Positions 22,530 to 33,724 are shown, counted from the first letter of the stretch. The stretch: 64,000 bases of DNA from Laguncularia racemosa (GCA_037954665.1 JBBMOL010000046.1:992001-1056000), one strand, 5' to 3'. Numbers and translations are program-made. Notes: generated by a model from the letters alone, not told the origin.

Positions 22530-23440
22530 TTCAAGGTAATGTTCCCTCTCCAAAAAGTGCTTTATGGGCTAACTAATTGGCGACAGGACACATGTCAAGC
22601 CTCGAGTAGGAATGTATGAGAAATGATGATAGGAAGCGTCTTATCAGACTTGCAACCTTAGAAAGAAAATTTACTTAGGAAGCGCCCTTATGAGCTGGCT
22701 ACCTGTCGACAGAAGCGTCTTGTTAGACTAGCAACTGTTTGGGAAGGATGTTTCCGAAAAGTGCCCCTAAGAGCTGACTAATCGGGAGAATCTGGGAAAG
22801 TGCCCATATTGGGCTGATTAACCTTAAAATAGATTTTAGGAAAGTGCCCCTCTTGGGCTGATTAACCTGTGATAGTGTCTCAAAAGGTGCCCTTATGAGC
22901 TGACCCTGAGAACGGATTTTTAGGAAAGTGCCCATATTAGGCTGACTAACCTTTGATAAAATTCTTAGGAAAGTGCCCATCTTGGGCTGACTAACCTGTG
23001 GTAGTGTCTCAAAAGGTGCCCTTATGAGCTGACCCTGAGAACGGATTTTTAGGAAAGTGCCCATATTGGGCTGACTAACCCTAGGATTGATTTTTAGGAA
23101 AGTGCCCCAAGAGCTGACTAACCTAAAATAGAACTGTCTCAAAAGGTGCCCTTATGAGCTGACCTTGAGAACAGGTTTTTTCGGGAAAGTGCCCATATTG
23201 GGCTGACTAACCTAAAATAGAACTGTTTCAAACGGTGCCCTTATGAGCTGACCCTGAGAACATATTTTTAGGGAAAATGCCCATATTGGGCTGACTAACC
23301 CTTGATAAAATTCTTAGGAAAGTGCCCATCTTGGGCTGACTAACCTTAGATAGGACTGTCTCAAAAGGTGCCCTTATGAGCTGACCCTGAGAACAGGTTT
23401 TTTCGGGAAAGTGCCCATATTGGGCTGACTAACCCTATTA
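22530..23440 (-). repeat. Satellite-like tandem array in the 3' region of the Ogre-type element
   Basis: About 16 clear units of 42-46 bases share GTGCCC followed by GGGCTGACTAACC or GAGCTGACC. Unit types alternate: one with GCCCATATTGGGC, one with GCCCATCTTGGGC, and one with CAAAAGGTGCCCTTATGAGC. The last type recurs at about 22885, 23016, 23146, 23234 and 23366, mostly about 131 bases apart, giving a three-unit higher-order period. Less regular units extend left to about 22530. Many units hold a short palindrome (GCCCA/TGGGC). Long frames across the array are by-products of the repeat. Confidence 0.9.
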
Positions 23441-23971
23441 AAGGAAATGTCTAGACACGTGCTTCATTATAAGTTGACTCATCTGGTACTTTTGAACATG
23501 CTTCTTACTAGGCTAGATGATGTGATGCCTTTCATGATATGATGATAGTTACCTATTTTAATATGCTTGCTAGTTTATCTCGGATAGCAACCAAACAACT
23601 GAACCTTCATGTTGGTTTGTTCCTGCTTCTTTTCTTCTTATCTTGACACTGGATTGAAAATCTTGATGTGCCTCTTTTCTTTATGCACAAAGCTCTTTCG
23701 ACGGTAATGTTATCCTAATAATGCGCTCAGTTTTTAATGCTTAGGAGTAGACAAAATTATATCACAAATTACATCAAGATTCATTATCATTTTAGTGTTT
23801 ATCTTTCATTGACAAAGTGGTGGGTAATGTGTTTAGGTGTATTTATTGTGATGAGATTGTTGACCATTCAGGGATATTAGCTTTGCTTGTAGAAAAGTAA
23901 AAACTCGACTCAACGAACTTTGTATCGAATATTGGCTTTCATAAACATTGGCAAAATTTCAATTCCCTTGC
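23441..23971 (-). other. Non-coding 3' region between the integrase end and the array
   Basis: About 530 bases without a coding signal. The left part carries weakly repeat-like text (GTGCTTCATTATAAGTTGACTC), suggesting decayed array units. Confidence 0.6.
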
Positions 23972-24700
23972 CTAAGGATAGTACATCTTTACAGCATCTG
24001 TGTTGACGGGGTCTCTCAATTCTGGACCATCCATCTGAGTTAATATTAAAGCACCACCTGACAGAACCTTTTTCACCACATACGGGCCTTCATAATTTGG
24101 AGTGAACTTTCCTCTGGAGTCCTGGGCGTTCGAGATAACTTTTCTTAGCACTAGATCGCCCTCTTTGAAGTACCGTGGTCTCATCTTCTTGTTGAATGCT
24201 CGGGCTATCCTCTGTTGGTAACACTGACCATGACATAGCGCGGTAAGTCTTCTCTCATCAATCAGATTCAGCTGATCAAGCCTTTTCTTTACCCAATCCG
24301 ATTCTGTTAATTGAGTTTCTGACAAAATTCTGAATGATGGTATCTCGACTTCCACTGGTAGCACTGCTTCTGTACCATATACCAATGAGTAAGGGGTAGC
24401 TCCCGTAGATGTTCTTATTGAAGTCCTATAAGCCATGAGAGCAAATGGTAACATTTCGTGCCAATCTTTGTAAGTTGTTGTCATTTTCTCGATGATCTTC
24501 TTGATATTTTTGTTAGCCGCTTCTACTGCCCCATTCATTTGAGGTCGGTAGGGGGTTGAATTTCTGTGGTTTATGTGGAATTGTTGACATAAACCTGTCA
24601 TCGATTTATTGTTGAGATTAGTACCATTGTCGGTGATGATCGACTCAGGAACTCCATATCGGGCTATTATGTCCCTTTTCAAGAAGCGGACTATTACCCC
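23972..24700 (-). pseudogene. Integrase catalytic core and C-terminal part of the Ogre-type polyprotein
   Basis: After a frameshift at about 24694-24700 the frame continues with VRFLKRDIIARYGVPE, the second catalytic Asp in ITDNGTNL, and the catalytic Glu in GAVEAANKNIKK. The C-terminus has FKEGDLVLRKV and the GPY-type segment YEGPYVVKKVL, and ends NTDAVKMYYP with a TAA at 23972-23974. The first catalytic Asp (WGIDIIGPI) lies upstream in the other frame, so all three acidic residues survive but are split by the frameshift. Integrase would insert the cDNA into the host chromosome. The Met at 24734-24736 belongs to the wrong frame for the real protein start. Confidence 0.9.
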
Positions 24701-26442
24701 TTTGTGACATTGGTATATGATGACGCTTCTACCCATTTGGTGAAGTAATCAATCGCTACCAGTATAAATCTGTGGCCATTGGATGCCGTTGGGGTGATTG
24801 GGCCGATTATGTCGATTCCCCACATGGAGAAAGGCCACGGCGCCAATAACAAATGTAGCTCGTTGGGTGGAGCATTGATCCGGTTTGCGTATACTTGGCA
24901 CAGATGGCAGTGCTTAACATACTTTATGCAATCCGACTCCATGGTTAACCAGTAATACCCTAACCTCATGATTTTTCGGGCCAACATGTAGCCGTTCATA
25001 TGAGGTCCGCATACCCCTTCATGTATTTCCTTCATGAGTTCGCATGCTTCATTTTTGTCCACACATCTCAATAGGGTGGTATCATATGATCTCTTGTAGA
25101 GTATAGACCCACTTAATAAGAAATGACTTGCCAACCTTCTGAGCGTTCTTTGGTCATTCTTGCTAGCCATTTCAGGGTATTTACCTTCTTGGAGGAAGGT
25201 CTTGATGTCGTGATACCAGGGCTCATCATCTTGTATCTTTTCAATTGTCAAACAATAAGCGGGCCGACTTTCGATGTCTATTTTCATCGGTTGCACTTCG
25301 GCTCCTCCTGTTATTTGAATCACGGATGCTAGTGTGGCTAGGGCATCTGCGAACTGATTCTGAATTCTCGGGATGTACATGAAGGTGATTGCCTTAAACT
25401 CCTCAATCAGCTCTGTCAAATGCTGATGGTACGGTACCAATTTGGGGTCTTTAGTTTTGTATTCCCCTCTTGTTTGTAGTATGATGAGCGACGAGTCTCC
25501 GTACACCTCTAATTCGCGGATTCCCATTTGGCAGGCCATTTTGAGGCCAAGAATACATGCTTCATATTCCGCGATATTATTGGTATAGGAAAATGTAAGT
25601 CTTATCGCTGCCGGGAATTGAGTGCCGTTTGGGGATATCAATACTGCCCCAACCCCACAACCGAATACGTTGGCAGCCCCGTCGAAAAACAGTTTCCACC
25701 CACCATTCTGCTCTCTCCCAGAGTTTTCTACCGGCATATCTTCTACTGTTAATATGTTCTCGTTCGGAAATTGGACTTGTATTTCTTGGGTATCTGTCTC
25801 GACAGGGTGTTCGGCCAACTGATCGGCTAAGGCTTGTCCCTTTATCGAGTTTTGATTTACATACGTGATGTCAAACTCGGATAGAAGCATCTGCCATTTA
25901 GAGATTCTACCCATCAATGCTGGCTTCTCTGCCAAGTATTTCAAGGGATCATGTCTTGTCAACAGCTCGATATGATAGTAAAGGGTGTATAGCCTTAGTC
26001 GATGCATGACCCAAATTAACGCACAACACGTGTTCTCCACCTCTGAGTACCTTTGTTCCCCATCTGTGAACTTCTTGCTCAAATAATATATGGGACGTTC
26101 TCTTCCCTCTTCATCTTTCTGCCCCAACACACATCCCATGGATTCGGGGAGTATGGTGAGGTATAAGAATAAGGGTGTTCCTTGTTTCGGGACTATCAAG
26201 ACCAGGGGTTTTATAAGATAGTCTTTGATTATCCTAAACGCTTCTTCACATTCGTCGTCCCATTCTATTGCGGCGTTCTTCTTCAACAGACGGAATAGCG
26301 GCTGGCATTTGTCGGTGAGTTGTGAGATAAACCGAGCTATATAATTTAATCTCCCCAGCAAGCTTCTTACTTCTTTAACGGAGCGTGGGGAAGGTAACTC
26401 TAATATGGACTTTACCTTGTCAGGGTCAATTTTAATGCCCTC
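24701..26442 (-). pseudogene. Two RNase H modules and integrase N-terminus of the Ogre-type polyprotein
   Basis: The frame is open from the stop at 26443-26445 to about 24694. Counting from the Met at 26361, it starts with the RT connection region, then a Ty3-type RNase H (about residues 60-180) whose first acidic site reads LTILPES and looks degenerate. A second RNase H follows at about 222-345 with LFFDGAA, NIAEYEAC, VYGDSSLI and FADALATLA, so its four acidic positions are present. After that come the integrase zinc finger (HEGVCGPH with the CHLC pair) and the first core Asp in MWGIDIIGPI. A second, archaeal-type RNase H is a known mark of the Tat lineage. Its likely job is to take over hybrid RNA degradation. 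Confidence 0.92.
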
Positions 26443-27430
26443 CTAGCTGATGACGAACCCTAACAATTTCCCCGTTGTAACCCCAAAAGTACATTTTTCC
26501 GAGTTTAACTTAAGCTGGAACTTCCTCAGTCGTTTGAACAATTTCCTCAGGATATCTACATGGCTTTCTCCTTCTTTGGATTTGGCTATCATGTCGTCGA
26601 CATATACTTCAACCTCTCGATGCATCATGTCGTGAAGTATGGCGACCATGGCTCTCTAATACGTTGCCCCGGCGTTTTTCAGACCGAAGGGCATGACTTT
26701 GTAACAGAAAGTTCCCCATGTTGTGATGAAGGTTGTCTTGGTCTTGTCTTCCTTGGCCATTTTTATTTGATTGTATCCTGAGAAACCTTCCATGAATGAG
26801 AAGAGATGGTTTCCCGCGGTGTTATCCACTAGAACATCAATATGAGGTAGGGGGAAGTTATCCTTTGGCGTGGCTTGGTTTAAGTCCCGAAAGTCCACGC
26901 ATACGCGCACTTTTCCGTTCTTTTTTATAACGGGGACTACATTTGCCACCCATTCTAGGTAGTCGGATACTTCGATGAACCCTACTTCCAGTAGTTTCTT
27001 GACTTCTTCTTTGATTTTTAGCAAGATGTCGGGCCTAAATCTTCTTAGTTTTTGTTTTTTAGGTTTGACATCTTCCCTTGTGGGAAGCCTGTGAACTACT
27101 ATTGACTGGTCTAGCCCTGGCATGTCGCCATATGACCAGGCAAACACATCTGCATATTCGATTAATAGCTCGGTTATCTCACGTTTTTGCTCGGCACTCA
27201 AACTGGTCCCGATTTTGAGGTTCTTAGGGTTTTCCATGCTGCCTAGATTTACTATCTCCACAGGCTCGTCGATCGAGATTCCGCTTTGTTCATGTTTTAG
27301 CCAATTTTCTTGTATTATTTCGTGGTCTAAGATATCGTCTTCAACAACTGACCCAGTAGCGTTGGAAATGATATCAGCGTTTTTACGTTCTACTTGCGCG
27401 AAATATCCCTGATGTTCGATGGTGGGAGAT
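26443..27430 (-). pseudogene. Reverse transcriptase of the Ogre-type element
   Basis: Downstream of the candidate splice acceptor the frame reads SPTIEHQGYF, then a long acidic region, and the RT blocks PVIKKNGKVRVCVDFRDLN, GYNQIKMAKEDKTKTTF, CYKVMPFGLKNAGATY and EVYVDDMIAKS with the YVDD active site. Two TAG codons interrupt it: 26656-26658 directly after 'NAGATY' and 26443-26445 after 'GFVIS'. Tat-lineage proteins usually have Gln at both positions, so each is one C-to-T change. The reported Met upstream at 27505-27507 lies within the candidate intron and is probably not a start. Confidence 0.92.
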
Positions 27431-27548
27431 CTGAGTGACATAAAAAATGAAATCATATATAATAATAAAGGAAGCAAACTGTAATGGAATTCGATAAATA
27501 GTCTCAATAAAATTTGTTCAATGATTTTTTTTCTACTCTTGAGCTAAC
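27431..27548 (-). other. Candidate Ogre-type intron between protease and RT (118 nt)
   Basis: On the minus strand a donor AG|GTTAGC begins at 27548 and an acceptor TGTCACTCAG ends at 27431, after a T-rich tract. The stretch between contains stops in the protease frame. Removing exactly this segment keeps the protease-side frame (codon start 27553) in phase with the RT frame (codon start 27429). Ogre elements are known for a spliced intron at this point. A missing branch-point analysis and lack of transcript data keep this a prediction. Confidence 0.65.
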
Positions 27549-28437
27549 CTAGCGCTATTGATAGGACAACAAAACCAGTTGTTCAGAGTTGGATGTTGGT
27601 TGGACATGCGGGAGATTGATTCCCCTTTGTTGTTGTCCTCTTTGTTTATTTGAAGCTCTTGAATGGTATTTGCCCTTCAGAAAGATTGTTGGAGAGGTGG
27701 GATGCACATCTGGGTATCAATCAGCTTCCCCTTTATTCTGCCTTTAACACTCCTCACTTGTGCTTCTTCCGCGGTCGTAGGAACATACCCCAATCCGAAG
27801 GTCCCGTGCTGCCCCTCTTTAAACTGATGGCCCTCCTTGCTGGTCATCACATTCACTTCGTTGAAAATCTGCAACCCCAGGTCTTCTGAACCTTCATCCC
27901 CGATGTAAGGTATGGCAGTCTCCTTGTATATGGCGTAATCCTGCTCGCCCAGCACTGTAACTATCTGCCCATTTGTGATGAATTTGACCTTTTGGTGGAG
28001 ACTAGAGGGAATGGCACCAGCAGCATGTATCCAGGGTCGTCCCAGGAGCAGGTTAAAAGACCTTGGGATGTCGAGGACCTGGAAGGAGATGTGGAATACT
28101 TGTGGACCGATTTCCACTGGTAGGTTCACTTCCCCACAATGTCCCTCTTTGACCCGTCGAAGGCTCTGACCACTGTGGAGCTAGGTTTTATATTGCTTGG
28201 ATCGACCCCCAATAAGTCGAGTGTTGCCAATGGGCAGGCGTTGAGGGATGACCCGTTGTCGATAAGCACTCGGGAGACGATGGTGTCATTGCACCGGACC
28301 ACTATGAATAGTGGCTTGGTATGTTGGTCTCCCTCTTCTCCTAGCTCCTCTGGAGAGAAAGATATTTGATCCATAGTAAAGATAGAGTTTGCCACGTGAC
28401 CCATCTTGTCTGTAGCAATACCCTCCGGTACTTGAAT
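27549..28437 (-). pseudogene. Aspartic protease region of the Ogre-type element
   Basis: The first part (28437 to about 28130) includes MGHVANSIFTMDQISF and the retropepsin site VLIDNGSSLNACP, with D-N-G-S in place of D-T/S-G as is usual in Tat elements. A one-base loss in a G run at about 28127-28136 shifts the frame. The downstream part reads NLPVEIGPQVF, LLGRPWIHAAGAIPSSLHQK and KFITNGQIVTV, the C-terminal half of the domain. A TGA at 27677-27679 follows, after which the frame stays open to the candidate splice donor. The protease would process Gag-Pol. Confidence 0.88.
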
Positions 28438-29424
28438 CTATTTTAGCACTTTAAAGAGTGCTTCCCTGTGGGGCTCAGATGTGGTAAGAAGGCCCATGAG
28501 AGATATCTGCGCCAGAACTTTATTCAATTGTTCCATGATCTTGTACTCGCTGGCCTTTACCATCTTTGCAAATGCAGCAAGACCCTCTTCCACTTCCTCT
28601 GTTTTCTCCGTATTGGGTTCTTCGGTCGGGCTCTTATACTTTGGATCGTATAATCTCCCAGAGTGGGTGATACCTCCCACTATAGGAGGTCGCTCTTGTT
28701 CGAGGGCCCGATAGTCGAATGGTGCAACCTTGTAATTCTCTGCTGGTACGGGAACATTGAATACATACCTTTTCCTCGGGATTTGCACCTCGATTGATTG
28801 TCCCTCATAGCATCGTATAACCCGGGGCTTCTGAGAATTGATCATGTTGATGGTCTTTCCCTCTTCCTTTGCTATATTGTCTTGCTTCTCAAATTCCGGC
28901 CCCCACCTATTAGGCAGCCCTTGCTCAGTCGGGGTGTAAGAATAGTTTACCAGGTACTGAAACTTCCCGTGTGATTCTCCCAAAGTGCCAACCGTGGGGT
29001 CCCCGGATAACCATCTTCCTTTAATGTGTGCCTTTGGAGTCTCTCCCGAAGCGGGTTGCTCAGTCCGATTCTGTTTAAGGGCTTCTTTGGGAGCTGACTC
29101 TTCTGACGTGATCATGTTGATGGTAGGCCTGTGATTGGGCAATGGGTTGGTGTTGACATTGGGTGCTGGGGTGTTCACAAAATCCAATTGTATGATCCAT
29201 GCGTCAATCAAGTCTTGGATTTTGTGTCGGAGCCTCCAACACCTATCTGTGGAGTGCCCCTCTTGACCCATGTGATAGTCACACTTGAGGTTGGAGTCGA
29301 AGTTTTTGGGCCTGTATCGGTCGTTAGGGAGTTCGAAACTAATCAAGTTGTCTGCCCTCAACCGGGCGAAGACCTGACTAAGCGGTATGGGGATTGGAGT
29401 GAACTGCCTTGGGGGCCTGGCGAC
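28438..29424 (-). pseudogene. C-terminal Gag of the Ogre-type element with zinc-knuckle-like motif
   Basis: Between the TAG at 29425-29427 and the TAG at 28438-28440 the frame is open. It reads PIPLSQVFARLRADNLISF and then a knuckle-like CDYHMGQEGHSTDRC (C-x2-H-x5-H-x4-C), followed by RLRHKIQDLID. This variant knuckle is typical of Tat-lineage Gag. A long linker with TINMI and INMIN segments leads to AFAKMVKASEYKIMEQLN. It would bind element RNA during packaging. Confidence 0.85.
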
Positions 29425-30649
29425 CTATGTATGACCCGTCGTAGGTTGCTGGGCTGGGGTATTCGTGGTTTGGAAAGTTACCCGAGTCCCAAGTTTTTCT
29501 GCCTTACTAGAATGCACTGTACTAACTGTGGGTTCTTTAACCCTGTTTCCTCCTAAGGGCCTTGGTGTGACCCTAGGAGGTTCCATTGATTGGAGCCTGC
29601 CAGTGGTGATGGCATTCTCGATCCTGCAACCTACAGCCACTACTTCTGCAAAACTGGAAGAAGTCTGACCTACCAAATGTGAAAAGTAAGTTTTGTCCAA
29701 GGTATTGACAAATATGGATGTCAATTCCTTTTCAGACATCGGAGTGGCTACCCTGGCGGCTTGGGCCCTCCAGCGCTGAGCATATTCCTTGAACGGCTCA
29801 GTAAGTTTTTTTCGGAGACTTCCCAGATCGATCACAGATGGGGCAACTTCGATGTTAAACTTGTATTGATCATAAAAGGCCCGGGCTAGCTTTTCCTAGG
29901 TGTTGACAATGTTGAAGTTGAAGGTGGGCATACCAGACCAATGCGGGGCCTGTGAGGCTGTCCTGGAAGGTCTGGAGCATGAGTTGGTTGTATTGAGCAT
30001 ACTTGCTCATTTTCCGAGCATATAGCCTGGTATGCATCTTGGGGCAGCCGATCCCATCATACTTTTCAAAGTCTGGGGTCTTGAACTTGTCAGGGTATGC
30101 CTCTTCCCTATATGCTGGCAGGCTAGTGATTCTGGCCTGTTCAAAACCATCAGGGCCTTCAATAGTTTTCATCTTGTCATTGAGTTGCTGGAAGAGTCGC
30201 TTCTCCATTTCCTTTTGTCTCTCTTCCATTTCCTTTTTCAGGTCATCAGAGGTCGGCCCCTGGCTGACCTTCGGCTCATACTCGAAGGCTGGGTTAAGGT
30301 GGGAATTGATTTCTTCGTATTCCGGAGGCTGTCCCTCCACTGCTTTTCCCTTCCTGGCCCCTGAATACTCTTCTTGAGTCGGCTGGGTGTTGCGCAGGAG
30401 GCCGATGCTTTCAGTCAAGAGGTGAACCTGGGCAGCCAACTGTTGGACCGTTTGCTCTAGGGATATGATCCTAGAGTCTGAGGCAGCTTCAGCGTTGGTG
30501 TTGTGGCGGTTGTCACTGCTGTTGGCCATTTTTGCTCTTGAGCGCGTAAGGACTGGGCTTTTGGGTGGGTTCGGTTGCTTGGAAGCTATTTTGATACCTG
30601 GCGCGCATTTTTTCTTTTTTAGTATGATGGATGCAAGAATGATATGCAT
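29425..30649 (-). pseudogene. Capsid part of Gag, Ogre-type element
   Basis: The frame from 30649 has its likely true start at the second Met (30527-30529, MANSSDNRHN). A coiled-coil-like segment follows (EQTVQQLAAQVHLLTESIG), then a charged EMEERQKEMEKR helix, and the capsid block FKTPDFEKYDG, QDSLTGPALVWYAHLQ. A frameshift at about 29905-29920 and a TAG at 29896-29898 (where the family has Trp) split it from the second half, which reads EKLARAFYDQYKFNIEV, DLGSLRKKLTEPFKEYAQRW and TYFSHLVGQTSSSFAEVV. Gag would assemble the particle. It begins 119 bases after the extra ORF stop. Confidence 0.88.
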
Positions 30650-30768
30650 GTGTCACGCGGATGCTAAAAGATAAAAGGGTTGACAACTGATTGACAATGT
30701 ATCATTAAAACTTCACTTTTATTAATAATTCTGGAGTTCAATAAAAATGAAAGATTACAAATAATGCT

Positions 30769-32295
30769 CTATTTCCTAGCTGTTTTGGTCTTCTGTAGTG
30801 GAGGCTCAGGCTTCCCACTGATGATGGCTTCTAGTTCCTTGACCCTGGCTTGGCACTTCTCTAATTGCGCTTCCAAGGCCTTGTTTCTTTGGTCAGATTC
30901 CTTGAAGCGTCCCTTCCAGATGTTTTTCTTATAGTCTGCAGCTTCGAAATATACTTCCATCCGGGCCTTGACCTGCTCCAGGTAGATCTCTGTCTCTAGA
31001 TTGACCTTATCTGGTCTTGGCTGGGTGACGTCTGGAACCCGGTATGCTCTTTCCCCTATCTGGTATAACTGACGGATTACAAACTCTCTGGTGGCTCGGT
31101 GTTTTCCCACTTCGCCATCTAGCTCGCCGAGGTCCACATTCGGGCTTTCGATTCTGGCCTCCCAAAGTGCTTTGACCTCTGCCAGCTTAGCAAATTTCTC
31201 GGCTACCAACAGGTTCGGATCCTGGTACTCAAAGGTGACTGCTTCGAGTGAAGGCCGATAAACTATGTCTTGGACGGTGCCGAATTGGCAGACTACGGAG
31301 TTAGGGTGATATCCAATACATCCGTTGATCCCGATTAATGGCACTGCTTGGAAATTACTGCAGGTTAAGATGATTTTATTGCAGCAACTCCACCTGGCTG
31401 TCCATAGAATATCTTTGGCGCTAAGGCTTCTAAGCAGATCTACCCAACTGTGGCTGGTAATGTCGTCGGGTAACTTCACCTTTTCTATACAAGAACCCAC
31501 CAGATCCACCTGTTGGGCTAGGGTTTTCCTGACCATGTTCAGCCCGAAGCACTTGAGGTGGCTTATGAACCATATTAGCAGAAGGTTGATGCTGGAGCGG
31601 AGGATCCCATGGCCCTTCTTCTTAAGGAAATTCAAATTCCAGATCTGTTCAGCCAGTAGAGCCGGGATGTAAGATCTTCCCTCCAGGAATTGGGTTACCA
31701 GCTCTGCAACCCGGTAGTGAATATAGAAGGTCCCGGTGGGGAACAGTATGGTGGCGAAGGCTGTCAAGATGAAAGCGTTCACCCTTCTCTGTCTGTAAGT
31801 CTTAGGGTCTCCACACAGGATGTCCTTTCTGTCCCCATTGTCTTCTCGGGCAATAAACCAGGCTTCTAAGTCATCCATTCGTATGCAATACCCATTACAG
31901 TCTGCCAGGGCTTTGTTGACCGCTATTTTGCGGATGCTTAGCAGTTTACTGAAGGTGCCGGCTGGCCCGGCCTCGAGGTCTGGCATGTAAATCTGATCAG
32001 TCAGTGCTGGAGCCTGTAGCAACTGGGTGTACTCCTCCAGGGTAGGGGTGATCTCATGCGGTCCGATGAAGAAAGCTGCGGGCTCAATCTCCCATAACTG
32101 GAGCATGGCCCGGACCATAGGTAAATTCGCCTCTGACTTAGTCAGTGAGAGGATGGGGCCGATCTTCTGCTGGATGAAGGCCTGCTCCTCTGGGTTGTAC
32201 AAGGTAAACCAGTGGTCCAGTACCAATTTTGGGTCCAAAGGTCTGTACACCCGAATCTCTTTGCGGAGGAGGCGGTCGACTGCACTGCTAGCCAT
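30769..32295 (-). CDS. Intact extra ORF of the Ogre-type element (DUF7745-like, 508 aa)
   Basis: This 508-codon frame lies between the primer site and gag, the position of the accessory ORF1 of Ogre elements. The N-terminal two thirds read DHWFTLYNPEEQAFIQQKIG, FIGPHEITPTLEEYTQLLQA, then VNAFILTAFATILFPTGTFY and FQAVPLIGINGCIGYHPN, a pattern I associate with the plant DUF7745 family of uncharacterised, transposon-linked proteins. The last 90 residues are highly charged and probably coiled coil (ESDQRNKALEAQLEKCQARVKELEA) with a basic end. No catalytic motif, signal peptide or clear membrane segment is seen. Its role is unknown. It is the only full-length frame left in the element; the start at 32293-32295 is the first ATG after the leader. 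Confidence 0.85.
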   Translation of the reverse strand: MASSAVDRLLRKEIRVYRPLDPKLVLDHWFTLYNPEEQAFIQQKIGPILSLTKSEANLPMVRAMLQLWEIEPAAFFIGPHEITPTLEEYTQLLQAPALTDQIYMPDLEAGPAGTFSKLLSIRKIAVNKALADCNGYCIRMDDLEAWFIAREDNGDRKDILCGDPKTYRQRRVNAFILTAFATILFPTGTFYIHYRVAELVTQFLEGRSYIPALLAEQIWNLNFLKKKGHGILRSSINLLLIWFISHLKCFGLNMVRKTLAQQVDLVGSCIEKVKLPDDITSHSWVDLLRSLSAKDILWTARWSCCNKIILTCSNFQAVPLIGINGCIGYHPNSVVCQFGTVQDIVYRPSLEAVTFEYQDPNLLVAEKFAKLAEVKALWEARIESPNVDLGELDGEVGKHRATREFVIRQLYQIGERAYRVPDVTQPRPDKVNLETEIYLEQVKARMEVYFEAADYKKNIWKGRFKESDQRNKALEAQLEKCQARVKELEAIISGKPEPPLQKTKTARK

Positions 32296-32790
32296 CCATT
32301 ACAATAGGAAACAGCCTAGTTACAAACAGAACTATGAAAATGTTACAGGGAAATAGTCCTGAACTCCAAGGACAAAATAACAAACCATTACATTGTCATC
32401 CAATTGTCAACCCCTCGTACGATGTTATGTATGCAAGTAGGTTGGTTCTAACTGGTTCTCGAGCTCTATGGCCTCCCGCATTCTCGAAGAAATGGATCTC
32501 AGGCCATATCGAAGCATAGGGTGGGGTAGCCTAATCAATCCCGAACGGTGAATCAACTCACTTCGCCCGAAACCTACACAATGGCTCCCCGTCTCAGGTT
32601 TCTAGGACGGTCCAGGTTCGACCGCATCTACTCACACAAACATATGTATGCATGCAAAACCCCCACAGTAAAGAAACTGAAATTTAATTAAATCCTGCAA
32701 AGTTAGTAACAAAGTAATGATTGAAACACATTTTTTTATTTTAAAGAGAACAGCTTGGAGAGATTCAAGTGGCTAGCCTGCTGGTATGGG
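32296..32790 (-). other. Untranslated leader of the Ogre-type element
   Basis: About 495 bases between the primer site and the extra ORF, with no coding signal on either strand. Confidence 0.6.
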
Positions 32791-32808
32791 TCCCCAGTAA
32801 AGTCGCCA
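32791..32808 (-). promoter_or_regulatory. Primer binding site of the Ogre-type element
   Basis: The minus strand reads TGGCGACTTTACTGGGGA, starting with TGG as required to pair with a tRNA CCA end and three bases from the LTR. It differs at two positions from the TGGCGACTCTGCTGGGGA form I recall from Tat/Ogre elements, usually ascribed to an Arg tRNA. The tRNA assignment is from memory. Confidence 0.75.
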
Positions 32809-33693
32809 TCCTGTCGAGTCTAATTTTTGAATTCCCATTCCTAATCCGATCTAAACTAAACCCTATGCTCATTTAATCTAGATCCTCGACTTGAGTTAGG
32901 AATTTGGTTTGATTTTTGGAGTCGCCACCCAACTGTTGTTGGGAAAAAGTGAATTAAGACTAAAGGAGCGGATTAGTCTTAATTTGGACTACTAGTCGTC
33001 GTTATTTCCTCTTCTCGTTTTTGTGAGAAGAGAAAAAGGGAAAACCAGAGTTTCTAAGTCCGGAGGCTAACCTATTAAAACCTATACGGTTAGCACCTAA
33101 TCTCCTAAAACTATTCATCTTTAGAAATGTGTTTCATTGTGTTTCTGTTAATTTTTGTTATGTCTTTGAATTTATTTCAGAAAAAGGATTTTTCATTTAT
33201 TTTATGGGTTGACCCAAATGGGTGCCTACGTACCTGCTACTCAGGATCAAACAAGCCGTAGTTCGCTTTTCTGAAAATCTTTAGTGTATGGGTGAATTTT
33301 AATTTTGAAATTTCTTCCGATTTATGTTCTTACCGTTTTTTGGATTTTTTCTAAAAAAAACTCTAAGCCTAAGCTTGATTTCATTTTGAAAATGATTTTT
33401 GTGTGGAAAACATCAATTTTGATTTATTTGGTGAAAATGATTTCTCTAAGTGCTAAAACTTATTTATTTATCTTTTTATGATTTTTTTATGACTTTTATG
33501 ATTTTTTATTATTTTTGTGATTTCTGAGAATTTTTGGGGATTTTTGTGGTTTTTGGGAATTTTTGTTGATTTTCATGATTTTTGGGGATCTTTGTGATTT
33601 TTGTGATTTTTTTGGGAATTTTTTGTTTATTATCTATCATATTTTGACATCGAAAATTTATGATTATTTTCCTAATTTTTTATTATTTTTCTA

Positions 33694-33724
<31 letters not shown>

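Noticed and set aside
22723..23142. 139-codon minus frame with repeated QPNMGTFLKI units
   Set aside because: It is the translation of the 44-bp tandem array, not a repeat protein gene.
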